Notes: generated by a model from the letters alone, not told the origin. 64,000 bases of DNA from Basidiobolus meristosporus CBS 931.73 (GCA_002104905.1 MCFE01000164.1:62001-126000), one strand, 5' to 3'. Shown: positions 1 through 12,828, numbered from the stretch's first letter. Program-made: numbers and translations.

Positions 1-103
1 AGGAGCTGCTAGAATCTCAATAAAGATCAGTTCAAGTTTTAGTGAATACAATACTAGCTAGCCTCCCTATTCCTCTACAACTCTTATACCAAGACTTGTA
101 ATA
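1..103 (+). repeat. Ty3/gypsy-family LTR, 3' part, cut by the window edge
   Basis: This stretch matches, in plus orientation, the last ~100 bp of the gypsy LTR that is complete on the minus strand at 12887-13254. It shares the run through 'ATCAGTTCAAGTTTTAGTG' and the terminal 'AAGACTTGTAA'. The terminus reads TAATA rather than TAACA. The start lies outside the window, so it cannot be said whether this is a solo LTR. Confidence 0.75.
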
Positions 104-2746
104 CAACTAATGATTATTTGGAAAACTTTACCAAGGTATGCCAGATTTTTGTCCATGGGGCAAACTGCTTGACACTCAATAACTCAACACTATACATCAC
201 TTCTTTGTCAATACTCATGTGAATTTAAGAGTTTTGTATTTGAGACATTGCATCTATATTAATATAAGATTCAATGATGTCATGCCATGGTAAGTATTAT
301 AAATGAAGTTGTGGCACCGTATGCACATAAATATGGAACACTATTTCCCCTTTAGCTTGACTTACTTCCATATGTATGCCAGCAAAAAATAAAGCAAAGT
401 TGTCTGGTTCCCAACCAAACCTCACTGCTGACAGCAGCAAAAGAAAGGCTGGACAACATCTTGCTTAGAGGTTTAGTGCAACAAGCAGGGCTACAACCAA
501 AAAAGACCCTGTGGACTGTGTGCCCACTGAAGGTAATAATGTGGACTCCGCAGGCCCTCAGCCAAGTAGGCAATTGGAAATCTCCGCAGAGCCAGAAACT
601 GACAATTTTTCTGAGGCAGATGGAATGTAGTAAAAGCAGTACCTTCAGTTGAAGATCAGCAAATGGCTGTCATAACATCATCATCACCTATTTTTGCAAG
701 TATGATGTTAGCTTATACAAAAGCACCAATGAAGCAACTAGGTGCAGTGACTGATAGAATAGATGCAGTGACCATGAGAAATCAGGAAGTAGTACAGAAG
801 CAGGATGAGTGCACAAAAGGTGTAAACCAAGCAGTATCTTAGGTAGCAAAGGCTGTATCTTTGCTGCAAAGAAGGAACTCAAGTAGCTCAGTGTCACAGC
901 CAAGAATTTAGCCATTTCCCAATGTAACAGCATACAAACACTGCACAGTCTTTGAGGCACCACAATAGTGCCCAAAGATAGAGCATATAGAACAACTTAT
1001 CACAGCATGGGAGGGAGATAATGTGGGGTTTGCAACAAAGCCCAAAAATTATAAGACATTGAAGACAGGTGAAGCTGTTGAGTGCAATGATGTAGAGTGA
1101 GCAAATGTTCAAGAGACCATTAGAAGTCTAGCATGCCATCACCTTAAGGCCTGCATACCTTGGGACCATCAGGAACTCAAGGCCCAGCAGAATGCACTTG
1201 GCTTGCTCCTCAAGCATTATCCTGGATTCATACAAGCAATCAAGATTTTGGGCTAGCATTGGTATGCTAAGAAAGTATCTCAGGAATAGCAGAAACTATC
1301 AAAGGCAGAAGAACAAGGGTGCAATGGCTAAAAACTCGCAACTTCCTCAAGGGCTTGTCACAAGCAGGGCCAAAAGCTGCAAACAAGTTTTTGAAGAGGC
1401 ATCAGGTTGCTGGAAGAGTACCAATAGGGGAGATGCAGGCAGACACATATGCAGCAGCACAACATTTACTGCAGAAAATGTGCAGTCCTACTCAAGAAGC
1501 ACTCAGTCAAAGTGGCAATGAAGGACCTGGCAGTGATCAAAACAAGCAGCTACCTCAGAGCCTGTCACTCCATGGGTGGAGAGCTTAAAACAAGTGGAAA
1601 GAAGCATCAGGTTGCCTGCAGAGTGCCAGCAAAGAACAAGCAGTCCAAAATAAATGCGTCAGAGCAGAATATATCAAGGAGAAAATGTAGTTCATTAAAA
1701 TAAGCAATCAGACAAAGCAGCAGTGAATGACCGGTCCATGATAAAGGAAAAGGCAAAGGGTAAAAGCTTACCCAAGCCAGAGACAGTGAAGCTTCAGAAA
1801 AAGCTGCAGTTCATGCCAATTAATGCTGTTAGCCCAGAACAGACTGAATCCCATAATAACCTCAAAGAATTACCAACAAGAATACAACTGCTGTCACAAT
1901 AGTCAGAAGTGCAGCCAGTTGAGCTGCACTCCAGTGAGGTAGATGAGTTTACAGAGAAAGGAAGTCTGTCTACCAGAGCCTTCACATCCTCTGTTGTTAA
2001 CGGAGTGGAGATTGCACTGACAAACAAAGTAACAATGTCAAGAACTCAAGAGGTTATTGCAAAGCCTTTGGTGGAATTTTGGAACATCAACAGGCCTACC
2101 AGGTGGTTGTATATCAATGATTTATTGCAAAGACTGACAGATAAGTTGCTAGACCTTGCAGTCCTAGCTGAAGACCAGGATATATGCAAAACAGTTAATG
2201 AACAATGACATAAAGCTGCAGGGTTCCAATAAAAGCTGTTGAAACAAAGCATTTCTGCAGAAATGCTTGTTGTGCAGTGGATTTCAATGGAGTTAATTGT
2301 TGGGTGTAGGGTATAGGGACTTGTATAGGTCAATACAATTTGCAATTGTGGTAAAACTGAAGTTTCAGCAGCAATAAATAGATTTGTTTGCATACAATGT
2401 AAAAGAATGGTTGAGAAATAAATCAATTTGTATGCATCAAAAATAAGTGAAATATTTGAGTCAGGTAGTAAGAAATTTGGAAAAGAGGCAATAGCCAATC
2501 AATGCACGCAAACCTAGCAGGTGATAAAGTGGCTTGGATCAGAAAGTGAGAAGATTGGCAGCAAACCAATAAAAAGCCACTTATGTACTGTTGTGATGAT
2601 AAATTTCAACCAAGTTTTCATGATATATAGGGTACGATTTTTCTTGACAGTCTTTGCATGGAATCCTGATGAAATCAATACATCTTAGTCACAGGACTTT
2701 GAGCTTGTAATGGCATATGATGGGATCATTACACTAATTTTTCATA
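104..2746 (+). mobile_element. Family X repeat, copy 1 (degenerate)
   Basis: This is a diverged copy of the ~2.7 kb repeat seen best at 20641-23327. Matching blocks run in the same order. They include the 'CTTCCATATGTATGCC' start region near 367, the Gln/Lys-rich central part near 1300-1700, and the C-terminal block (1909-2208) ending in L-DLAVLAEDQD. The homology ends near 'GATGGGATCATTACAC'. The reading frame has many stops and shifts, so the copy is dead. No known domain was recognised; a transposon accessory ORF or part of a larger element is likely. The left boundary is uncertain by tens of bases. Confidence 0.6.
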
Positions 2747-5239
2747 TGGAAAGAGCAGTAACATGTCTAAGTCATGCCAAGATTGATAAGTAATTTTGTC
2801 AAAATGAAATGAATTGATTTAGCACAATTCAATTAATATATCTGATTTTTGATGCATTATGATTTAAGCTTTACCAGTTACCATTTACCCCATCATTATG
2901 CTGCAAAAAACATCCTCTAACAATGACTTGGTGATTTTGCTAACAAATTTCGCACCAGTCTATAATCAAATAGGAAATTTGTAACTGATGTGATCTGATC
3001 CATGTGAATGTAATCCAAGATGTATCATGCATAATGTAGGGAAATTCAACAATCACATTAGTTTCATATATATTCCATATAAAACCAAGCTGATGCCAAT
3101 GTATTATCACATAGGTTTCCAGATATATCACTATGGCCTGTATACCAAGTCTCAGCTCATCTTCAGTACTACCCAGACAAAACTGTTACAGCAGCTCAAC
3201 AGCATTAAGCAGATTGGCATAGTAAATATTGCATCCAATTGAGTTCTTGCCAAATGACTACAGTACGGCCTAAGTCTCTATATTTAGGCTTCATACTGAC
3301 ATATGGGTGCTACTCAATAATCAGCAGAGCTGGATACCTCATATAGGCAGCAGAGATGGAAGAACTTGAGTAGAAGTTTGTGACAGGAATTCTACATCAA
3401 AATGAATGCCAAGGTATCTCAGAAGATATATAACAAGACAAGTATTGAAATCTTGAATGAGCAGAGAGGAAGCATATTTGATGAGGAGGCTGCACCCAAA
3501 CAATTCCACATACAATTTGTGCAGTAAGGAGCCGGCATACCCATTTGTGGCTCAAATTTGGGAACCAAGGTGAATATGCATATGTTTTTGCCTTAAATGT
3601 TTGATATACTGTACAATATGCTAGTAGAGCTAAGTGGCTTCAAAGAGCAATATACACAGGACTCATCAAAGCAGCAGTTTCAGAGTATCAGAGAGAGGGT
3701 AAGTGAATACATTCAGGGATCAGAAGCAGAGCTTCAAGAGCAGGAATGCAAACTGCAGGCAACTGCATCAAGATTGAGTCAGCACACCTTACCATATTCC
3801 TTACTAAGCCTTGATAATACTACCATTCTGGCACATGTTAACACAATCTGCACCAATACCCTTCATAAGTGCACCATACACTAAGTCAACATGCAATGGG
3901 CTAATGCACACAGCTCAGAGCAATACTACTAGAACCCACCAAACTGCTCAATTAGATGCAAGTCCACTGGAGCACCCCTAGTCACATTCATATGTGGTTT
4001 CACACCAGACTCAGCCCAGGGCAATGTTGTTGGGTCATGTTGTGCCTGCATGTGCATTGACACTTGAACATCAACAAGTTACTTCTGGTGAGCACACTGA
4101 TAAAGACTCACTGAAAGCACCCCCACTGCAGGAGCCTTTGGCAAGTAAAAGAATGTGTCAGTGTATGGCACTTCATGCTAGCTCCATAACATCATCAGGT
4201 GCAACTCAGCACAGACAAGCTACATTACTGTACTTAACAATCAAAAGGCAAATTTCAGAACACAAGTACACAAGTGTCATGATCCAAACAACACATTTTT
4301 TTGCAATCCAAGTCAAATCCTTGCAAATTGATGCCCACTATATTATTGATATAAGTGATATCAGGGATGTTGCACATCTGAGACAGGACCCCAAAAAATG
4401 AACACTCTGCATAATAATTCTATATTTGTAGCACCAGTGCAGCTATTTAATCTCTCTTGCAACTACCCAATTGGCCATATGATAGCAACAATACTACTGC
4501 CAATTCTCAAATACAGGGATCTAGTTGTTCCATAGGCAAAATAGGATATTTGCTGGCAAATAAGGTAACTTGTCAATTAGCCATTAAGCCAAATTGGGAC
4601 TCACAGCTTCAGGATATTGTGAATCAATCAATCACTGGCATAACATCCAAGCAGTAAAGGGGTAGCTAGAATGGTAAGTATCAACTTTGCCTATAGAGTT
4701 GTACAGATTTATTCCCATTTACTTTAAAGAGACATATCCAAATAGCATATATTACCCACTAAATTGTGCATGTGACACTATCATTACATGCTGGCACAAT
4801 CATCTGTACAAACTCATTGTGTATAGCTACACATTAATATAGACAGCAGCAGATTAGACCCAAAGGTTATTGCACACAGCACACACCTCACACTGCTTAA
4901 GTTATGTAGCTTCTACCAGGAATACTTCTGCCTCTTGGTACACACTTTCTGACTCTTCAAGGCATCCACCTACTGTTTGTCTGATACTTTGCAAGTGCTT
5001 TAATAAAGAGTCCAAAGTGTACTATTCTTGAAAGCCACTTGGCTCTACTAATAAATCATGCAGTTCATTGATCATTTGCAGCAAAGATTATGTGGAAATA
5101 TCCATGGCTCACAAAGTTGAGGCATAAATCAATGAAACTGGTCCATACTGTGAAGTATGTGCATGGAACTGTTTGTTTGCAGTCTCCTAACTGAGTCCTC
5201 ACTCTCAGCTTATTTAGAGTACAGTACTTGTCTTGTTAT
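2747..5239. other. Unclassified repeat-like stretch with decayed ORFs
   Basis: No recognised gene. Three short plus-strand ORFs (3027-3242, 3597-3884, 3994-4401) look like pieces of a broken coding region. The second has a Gln/Glu-rich, probably coiled-coil segment. Base composition (AT-rich, very few CpG) matches the flanking transposon debris, so a decayed mobile element is more likely than a host gene. The stretch ends at a gypsy-family LTR. Confidence 0.3.
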
Positions 5240-5531
5240 TGTTACAAGTCTTGGTATAAGAGTTGTAGAGGAATAGGGAGTTTAGCTAGTATTGTATTCA
5301 CTCAAACTTGAACTGATCTTTATTGAGATTTCATTTTGATTGCATCATCATCACCCAATAAGATCCTACCTTATATATCTATTTCAGTCTGATAAGGATC
5401 TGCTGATTCATTTGCTGACTAATGCTACTGATCTGATAGAAAATACTAATATACTGATAACTTAAACATAAAACTAATTGATTTGACTCAAAACTGATCT
5501 CACTTAAACATTCAAGCGGCAGATTGTAACA
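5240..5531 (-). repeat. Ty3/gypsy-family solo LTR, internally deleted
   Basis: It starts 'TGTTACAAGTCTTGG', which is the reverse complement of the LTR 3' end, and ends in 'TTGTAACA'. It aligns to 12887-13254 but lacks a central ~75 bp. Flanks (GTTAT on the left, ATATA on the right) show no target duplication, and no element body is attached. Confidence 0.7.
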
Positions 5532-6839
5532 ATATATATCTTCTGATGTATATTGCCATTTTGATTTGGGTCTCATACCACAGCTTTGTACCCATATTGC
5601 TCTATCTTTTTCAGCACCTTGAGGTATTCACCTCAGCCTGACTAATGGGAAATACCCAAATACTCCTAATTGGGCTGAACCTAAACAGTTGGGCCATACT
5701 GAAGGCATTTGGTGAAAACATGTACAGATTACACATTAATCTGTCTTGGTCCAATTGCAATGGTGAGTTAGGATTTAACTTGTTCCATATTCAATCACTT
5801 ACCAATATTCTTATGACTCACTAATCTAAAGGCTCTTTCATTAATCCCATTGCTGCCAATATATTTCCTTGAGACACCTTGAGGAAGATCTTCACCAGGG
5901 TCAGTAGACCATCTACCCCAACCCAATCAAGAATGACTCTTGTTGAGCTACTTTGCTTCTATAAGAACTAATACTCAACAAGGTGCATCCCACCATTCAT
6001 GGCAACAACAGTCCTATAAGCTTTCATTCTTATATTGCAGAAAAGTTGAACTAACATGCTGAGGGTATAAATGACTTGAATTGGCCTTTAGAGAATAGAT
6101 GTAGAAGATCCAGTAGACTTTCAAATCCAAAAGTTTTCAAAAGCAGTCTCCATAACAGTATTTATGGATACCTTCCCAGTTAGGACTTACAAACCTTTTA
6201 GATGGCAGTGATACAGTTATTCTGGTAAATAGAAATGTGCTGTGAGAAGTTGCAAGTATTGTCTGAAACTGTGAGAAACAGTATCTGGTGTAGTGGACTA
6301 TATGCATGACGCAGGCATGAAAAAGCACACCTGGTAAAGAATCATCTCAAGTGCAGTAGAAGGGAGAAATGTACAACAGACTTAGCTTACAGCAGATGAA
6401 AACTATTTATAAGGATCCTGTCAAAGAGCTAACACAAAATCTTGATCTTATGACTAAGAGGTATTCTTGGCATCAGAATATTGTGCAAAAACTGTTGACA
6501 AAAAATTGCACCTCAGATTTAAAAATGAGTTAGTCAAATTTTAGTGTCACAACAACATACGCACAGCATTTAATTGGTTCTTTACCAGATCTCTTGCTTT
6601 CTAATCTAAAATACTCAATTGGCACATATATTTATGTACATTAATTGCTATTTCTTCTCTTTTACACTGCTAAATCCATGATTCAACCAATGTCCCTATC
6701 TCCCCTGTACACAAGTAAGTTTATTTCTGTCAAATCTTCAGTTGAGCTTCAATTGCCAATTGCACTGTGCTCTACAAGGCACTATACCAAGCAATAACAT
6801 TAAAGCCAACTGCACATTCCAGAAGTATCTGCATAAAAT
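5532..6839. other. AT-rich intergenic stretch, nothing recognised
   Basis: Only short chance ORFs are present (for example 6137-6328 on the minus strand). No RNA gene, LTR or domain was recognised. Composition is like the surrounding transposon debris. Confidence 0.4.
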
Positions 6840-7302
6840 TGTTACTAGTCTTGATAAATGAGTTGTAGAGCAATAACTTGATAAATGAGTTGTAGAGCAA
6901 TAAGGGCTAAGCTAGTTTTGTGTTCAATAAAACTTCAACCAATTCTTTTGAGGTTCCAGCAGCTTGTTACATACAGTTGGCTAGATCAATTGATGACTCA
7001 TTTGATTGCATTGTGACCACCCAATTAGATCCAGCTTATTTTATCTATTTTGGTCTGATAAGGAAATGCTGAGTTGTATTTCCTAAGGTAGGCTGTGGCT
7101 GATGACTCATTTGATTGCATCATCATTCAATAAGATATTACCTATTATATCTATTTCTCTCTGATAAGGATTTGCTGATTTATCTGCTATTTGATACTAC
7201 TAATTTGATAGATAATACTGATTTACTAGTAGTCTAACTTAAAACTAATTGAGTTGGCTAAAAGTGGATCTTACTTGAACATTCAAGCAGTAGATCACAA
7301 CA
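6840..7302 (-). repeat. Ty3/gypsy-family solo LTR with target-site duplication
   Basis: It starts 'TGTTACTAGTC' and ends 'TAGATCACAACA', in minus orientation. At ~463 bp it is longer than the 368-bp LTR at 12887-13254. Two internal segments are duplicated: a ~25-bp tandem unit 'TTGATAAATGAGTTGTAGAG' near 6851-6900, and the segment containing 'TGATGACTCATTTGATTGCA' (near 6991 and near 7099). AAAT flanks both sides (6836-6839 and 7303-7306), consistent with a 4-5 bp target duplication and a solo LTR left by LTR-LTR recombination. Confidence 0.7.
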
Positions 7303-8098
7303 AAATGCACCATTCATTAGTAATCTCTGCTGAAGTACCCTATTTTCATGACTTCAATGGGATGTCTACAACTTAATGCCATACCAGATTTACTGGTTCC
7401 CACATATCCTGATCTCCAGGTAGTACTGCAAGGTCTAGCACCTCAGTTGACAGTCTTTTCACTAAGTTCTTGCAATATTCAGGTGTGTTGTGCTTAGCAA
7501 TACTATTGAAGAAGCACTGCAACCTCCTAGTTTGCAAACCAATATCCCAAAATTTGCACTCTAGGAATTGTAATGGTACCCTGATCTTGTAGCAGCATTG
7601 CTTTGCCTCTCAGGATGATTTCTACTGTGTCTGCAATGGAGGATGCAAAGGATATTGCAGACAAATTGCCTTTTGCTTCTAGCTTGTCTACATTACTGAA
7701 GTATGAATAAAGTAGCTGCACTTCCTACATTCAAGAAGGCAGCTGTTGTCTTTTTGGCAACTCTCTCAGAAGACTACAGGTTTCAGCCTGTTAACAGCTG
7801 GTGGGATAAATAGATGAGAGCTGTGGCCTTTATTTCATGTTTTCTTTCTCTGGCTTGAGTAATCTTGCTTCCATTTATCCTTATCACTGCCTGGTCATTT
7901 GCTGCTACTTGTAATGAGTGCTAGTTGTATTGCATTATGCTTTCTGCTTGATGTATACTAAACTGGGACATTGAGTTCTGCCTGCTTGTCTCATGCTGGC
8001 ACTCATTTGGCCACCTGAAGTTTCTGTGTAGATTGTTTTGAGCTTTCAGCCTTACCTATGGCAGGCTCTTGAGGAAGCCACTAGTTTTACTGCCAAAT
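7303..8098 (-). mobile_element. Family X repeat, fragment (copy 4, minus)
   Basis: The reverse complement matches the middle and C-terminal part of family X (about 22080-22780). It includes the segment corresponding to 'GAGGTGCTAGACCTTGCAGT' (near 7425-7445) and the 64-residue ORF at 7527-7721, which aligns with the X segment around 22480-22640. It is truncated at both ends: a gypsy solo LTR lies on one side and an unclassified shared segment on the other. Confidence 0.55.
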
Positions 8099-8380
8099 AA
8101 TGTAAAACTGAACAGTGCTCTAAAGGCCTTTTGGCAAGAAATTGCATTGCATTCCAACAGTCTTACTGCTTTGTATACTGATATGAGTGGACCTAACCAG
8201 CCAATACATTCATTGCTTTATATGGCAAGAAGCTTAACAGTGTTTTGATGGCTTCTTTGTTGATCTTGGTTGGCATTTTAACAGCAGTAAGATGACATAC
8301 AGTCAGTTCTGTAGGATGCTATCATACTAACTTACCAAATAGTATCTCCATTTTCTGCCTACCCATATACTGTTCATATT
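8099..8380 (+). repeat. Unclassified shared segment Z, copy 1
   Basis: This segment resembles 16200-16480 in the same orientation. Common blocks include 'TGGACCTAACCAGCCA' versus 'TGGATCTAACCAGCCA', the following TTATATGGCAA block, and the TACCAAAT-GTATCTCC block. In both places it lies next to a minus-strand family X fragment. The translated product is not recognised. Confidence 0.4.
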
Positions 8381-9045
8381 GTTGAAGTAAAACCTCTGTG
8401 TAGGTATGTCAAGTTTGACTTGAACTTCAAGAAAGTAGCTCAACTTTCCAGGATTATTCACTTTAAACTTGTTGAAGAGATCTGCTTTGGTCTGCTTAAG
8501 TGCCTCCTGGTATTTTGTAGCTATTATTAGGTTGTCCACATAAAGAACTATGATGATCACATCTTTTTTGAGTGGTTTCACATATGCACTGTGATCTGCA
8601 GTGCTACCAATGAGTCCAATCTCATATATATGTGTTTCAAACTTGAAATACCATGCTTAAGGTGCCTGCTTAAGCCAATACAACAATATCTAAGTCAGCA
8701 CGCCTTACAGATCCCCATTTAGAAAGGCTGCTTTGATGTCCATTTGGTGAGAACCTAGACTGTGTACATCTGTCAGGGCTAGAAGTTTCCTAACAGAGTC
8801 CAACTCAACTACAGGAGCAAATATTTTCTTAAACTCTAGTTCCTGGATCTAGAAATAGCCTATAGCAACCAATATAGCTTTGTACATATCAATGGAACCA
8901 CTGGAGGTTAACTAGCTCTTGTAGACTCAAAGTTCTCAACTGTCAATGCTTCTGGTATTATAGTCTTATCAAATCTCAGCTTCATCTTTCCTGCATTTTG
9001 AGATATTTTGGTTTGTGCCTTTTGACATCTTTTGTTCCAGTTGCT
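8381..9045 (-). pseudogene. Copia family II reverse transcriptase fragment (copy b)
   Basis: Reading the minus strand gives Ty1/copia RT landmarks in order: a SLGSHQMDIKAAFLNGDL block (around 8730-8750), then the catalytic-loop region LYVDNLIIA (around 8530) followed by KADLFNKFKVNNPGKLSYFLE. The canonical YVDD is YVDN here, which removes one catalytic Asp. Several stops and frame changes are present. It abuts the truncated gypsy integrase at about 9045, so this is a recombination or nested-insertion boundary. The sequence differs from the abundant copia family at 24-59 kb. Confidence 0.7.
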
Positions 9046-9058
9046 GGTGTCTACTTGG

Positions 9059-10058
9059 CTAACTGAGTGCATCTTCTAAGGTGTTAGTAAGCTTTGGTTG
9101 TGTGAGATCTCCTGGAATCCTTGGTTCACATCCATACACCATGTAAGATGGCAATTGTTGGGTGGTGTTGTGTACTCTGACTCTGCATGCAAAGAGTGCT
9201 TGATATATATGCTCATCCCATCTACTGACAACTCCATTTGCATACTTGGTCAGCTTTTTGAAATAATCCATTAAGCGGTTCAATGACTCCATTAGTTCTG
9301 GGGTGGTCTGCTGAGGTTCTTAAGTGTTTGATCTGCTGCATTTCCAGGTAAGCTTCCAGTGTCTTTGCCATAAAGTTTGCACCTCCATTGGAGAGAATCT
9401 CTACAGGGCATCTAAACTTCATAAGGATCTAATGGTAGATGAAAATTGCAACTTCTTGTTCACTAGCTCTAGGTACAGCTATAGCCACTGGCCATTTAGT
9501 GGCATGGTTGATTGCTACTAGGATCTAATGGTTGCATTTCCTGGTGGTTGGCAGTCTTCTAATAAAGTCAATTCCCCATCTTTCATATGGTATTACAGGC
9601 TCCAAGGGAAAGAGATCAGCAATTCTCTGCAGTTGGCATTGGTTGATTTGGCAACTTGGACATGTTTTCACTAGCTTCTCAATGTCATGTTTCATTCTGG
9701 TCCACCATACTCTGGCTTTCACAAGGCTATAGGTTTCTTTAATTCCAAGATGTACATATCCATTGTGTAGCTTATATATTAAATCCAGACAAGAAGCATA
9801 CAGGCAATAGGCAATAGAGCTTTCATCAACAATTTGGTAGAGTTTTTCATCCTGTACTACAAATTTGCTGGCCACATCCCAGATTATCTTTGTGATATCT
9901 TCATCCACCTCATTAGGAATGGCTTGGTCCTCCAAGTACTTTGGTAATAGGCTAAGCCAATCTGATTCATGCACCAAGTTGAGTTGTGCAACTTGATCTA
10001 ATCCTGATAAGGCATCAGCAATGGTGTTGCTTTTTCCAGGGCAGTAAACAGTCTCCAA
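9059..10058 (-). pseudogene. Gypsy integrase (broken)
   Basis: The segment 10058-9525 carries the end of the RNase H/connection region and the integrase HHCC zinc finger, with spaced His residues (HNGYVHLGIK) and CPSC near the end. It then gives the first catalytic block WGIDFIRRLP. The next ORFs (9422-9222 and 9292-9059) give the block around SNGGANF and DHPRTNGVIEPLN, then the C-terminal core. The second catalytic Asp (usually S-D-x-G) is replaced by Asn; the third acidic residue (Glu of VIEPLN) is kept. With at least two frame changes the enzyme is inactive. Confidence 0.8.
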
Positions 10059-10241
10059 GTCAAGTTGGTGAATGTATTCACTCCATCATGTCATTCTTCT
10101 AGAGAGTACCTTCTGAGTAAATATTTACTTGAGGGATGCATGAGCAGTCTTCACATTGCATTTGATTCCTTCAATATAGCATCTTCATGTCTTCAAACAG
10201 TGTATTATAGCAAGCATCTCCTTCTCATGCACTGGATAGTT

Positions 10242-11100
10242 TTATTCTGCTGAGTTCAGCTTCTTGGATTCAAAGGTAACAGGGTAGACCTTTCCCTTAT
10301 GTTCTTGGCTCAACACTCCACCAATTTCATAATCTGAAGCATCTGCGCAAAGAGTAAACTCTTTTCTGAAGTCAGATATTCTTAAGCTTGGCAGCTTTGC
10401 AAGTTGATTCTGGAGCATCTGGAAGGCAGTCTCACAGGCTAGGTCCCACTTGTAGGTATTGTCTTTCTTGAAGATATCATTCAAAGGGGCTGCAATACTT
10501 GCAAAGGACTTGACAAATCTCTGAGAATGGGAAACCATTCCAAGGAATTATCTTAGCTCTGATATGCTATGGGGCTGCTTCAGATTCTTGATAACTTGAA
10601 CCTTCTTAGGGTCCAAGGTTACTCCGGTGCTAGTCACTATGTGTCCCAGATATTCAATGTGTTCCTTGAAGAATTCAAACTTGGGTAGCTTGCAATAAAG
10701 CTTATTCTCTCTTAGCTTCTGCAAGACCATTTCAATGTGCACCAAGTGATCCTCTTCTATCTTGCTGTAATATTAATGTATCATCTAGGTAGATTATCAC
10801 AAACCTGTCTAAGCACTCCTGGAAGACAGTCTGCATCAGGGTCATGAATGTTGCAGGTGCATTGGTGAGGTCTAAACTCATGACTAAGTACTTGTAATGT
10901 CCATATCTAGTTCTGAATGCTATCTTAGGGATGTCTTCTGGCTTCATCCAAATCTGGTTGTATCCTGACATAAGGTCAATCTTACTGGAAATAGCGGCTC
11001 CATTGAGTTGGTCCAAGAGCTCATCAATCCAAGGTATGGGGTACTTATTCTTCACAGTAATAGAGTTGAGGGCTCTGTAGTCAATGCACATCCTAAGTGT
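10242..11100 (-). pseudogene. Gypsy reverse transcriptase and RNase H (broken)
   Basis: The ORF 11091-10732 begins in RT motif [14 protein letters not shown] and continues through [34 protein letters not shown] and the catalytic [11 protein letters not shown], so the YxDD box is intact. The next frames give the thumb region (10745-10548, ending in SISELR) and the RNase H start (10538-10242) with the catalytic LCADASDYEIGGVLSQ block. At least two frameshifts separate them. Confidence 0.85.
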
Positions 11101-11420
11101 TCCTTCCTTCCTCTTGACAAAAAGTACTGGTGCTCCCCAAGGTGACTTGCTGGGTCTGATATGTCCTTGCTCCAGTAACTGATCTATTTGTCACTTCTTC
11201 TCTTCCAACTCCAATGGACTCATTCTGTAAGGTGTCTTACTCACTGGAGGGCTATCTCATGTTTCAATGGCATGATTCACATTGCTGACTGGTGGTGGGC
11301 TTACAAGCTCATCTGAAAATACATCTAAATATTCCTTCAAAAGAGTCTGCACCTAGTGGGGTACTAGAGTAGAGGATTCCTCCGGTAAAACTGCCATGAG
11401 GAACATCTGGGTGCCTTTTC

Positions 11421-12828
11421 TTAGTACTCTACAGAACTGTGACTTGCTAAGTTCACTTGTTTCACACACACTGGAATTGGCCAAGTTAAAATCCAGTCTG
11501 GCAGGTAATAGCTCATAGGTCTTGTTGTCCTTCTGGATCTGAGTAGCATGGGTTCTCCAGTTGATTGATGGATTATGACAAAATAGCCAGGTTTTCCCAA
11601 GTACAAGGTCAAACTTGCAGTTCCTAAATATATAGGCCTATAGGTCTTCTTTATAGTCATTGATCTTTATCCTTACTGGCTGAGTAATATGGTTGATTAT
11701 GTGAGAATTCCCATCAGCTGTTGAGACTGAAGCTGATTTGGTGGGTTCCAGGTTGATTCCAGCTTTCAAAGCAAATTGCTCTGACATGTACTCATGCAAT
11801 GCTCCTGAGTCAATCATGGCCTTGGCATATACTCCATTGATTACTCCATTCAGGTATAATAGCTTTCCTGAGTTTGAGGTCATCTGGGATAGTAATTCTT
11901 CTGTTGTATGGAAGGTGATCTCTGAGTCTTCTTCAAGTTCATCTTCCATGTCACTATGCTCCCCAGCCTCAATATGGTTAAAGGTTCTTGATGGCTGGTG
12001 TCCATTTCTTCTCTGAGGGCAGAACTTTGCACTATGTTCCTGCTGTTGGCAATTGAAGCAAAGTCCTTTCTTCTTGCATTCTTCTGAGGTAGGATTCTTC
12101 TGCATAGCATCTATGTCCATTGACACTGCTTCTGATTGTCTTCTTTTATAGTGATTGTAGCCTCTCTGATTAGTCATTGTGGGCTTCCCAACTCTAAACA
12201 TAGCTGAGTCATAATCAATTGTAATCTTGATGGCTTCTTCAATAGTCTGAGGTCTTCAATAATTCACCTCCATACAAGTTCTTTCTTTCAACTCATCAAT
12301 GAAATATTCAACTTGATCCAGAGGGACCGTTCTTTCAATTTGCCCCAGTATACATCTGTATTCATAGTTGTACTCCTGGACCATTCCTTTCTGTCTGAGT
12401 GTCTTCATCTTGCTTCTTAGTATTGTCTGTTGGTGAGGGGGCTCAAAGGCATCCTGTATTTCCGACACAAACTCATCCCAGGTAGAGATTGTAGAGCATC
12501 CCATCATGGTGGCTGATATGATCTTGTTGTGGTACCACTGTAAAGTGGCATCTGCCAGTTAAGAGGCTGAATAATGTAACTTGCTTTCAGGAGCAATTCC
12601 CTTAGCCTTGAAAGCTTCTTCAATCTGGAAGAGCCAAGTTCCCATGTTTTCATTGACTCTACCATGAAACTGGTTGACCTTCACACTAAAGTTGCTCTTG
12701 ACAGGGTTTTGCTGGCTTTGGGTCATGGTAGTCATTCCTTATTGCTGCTGGCTAAGGATCTGTAGTAACTGTTGCTGCTGGGCCAGGACTTGTTGCATAG
12801 CATTCTTCCATTCTTGATTTTCAGACAT
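11421..12828 (-). pseudogene. Gypsy gag, zinc knuckle and protease (broken)
   Basis: The probable gag start is the ATG at 12828 (MSENQEWKN), followed by a Gln-rich N-terminus and a retrotransposon-gag domain (WDEFVSEIQDAF, near 12470). Downstream, 12201-11638 carries a CX2CX4HX4C knuckle (CFNCQQQEHSAKFC) and an aspartic protease with the DSG box (AMIDSGALHEYM). The end of the protease continues in another frame (11660-11421, KPGYFVI shifted from the conserved GKTWLF block). In-frame stops occur in gag. A plus-strand relic of the same region lies at 15069-15610. Confidence 0.75.
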
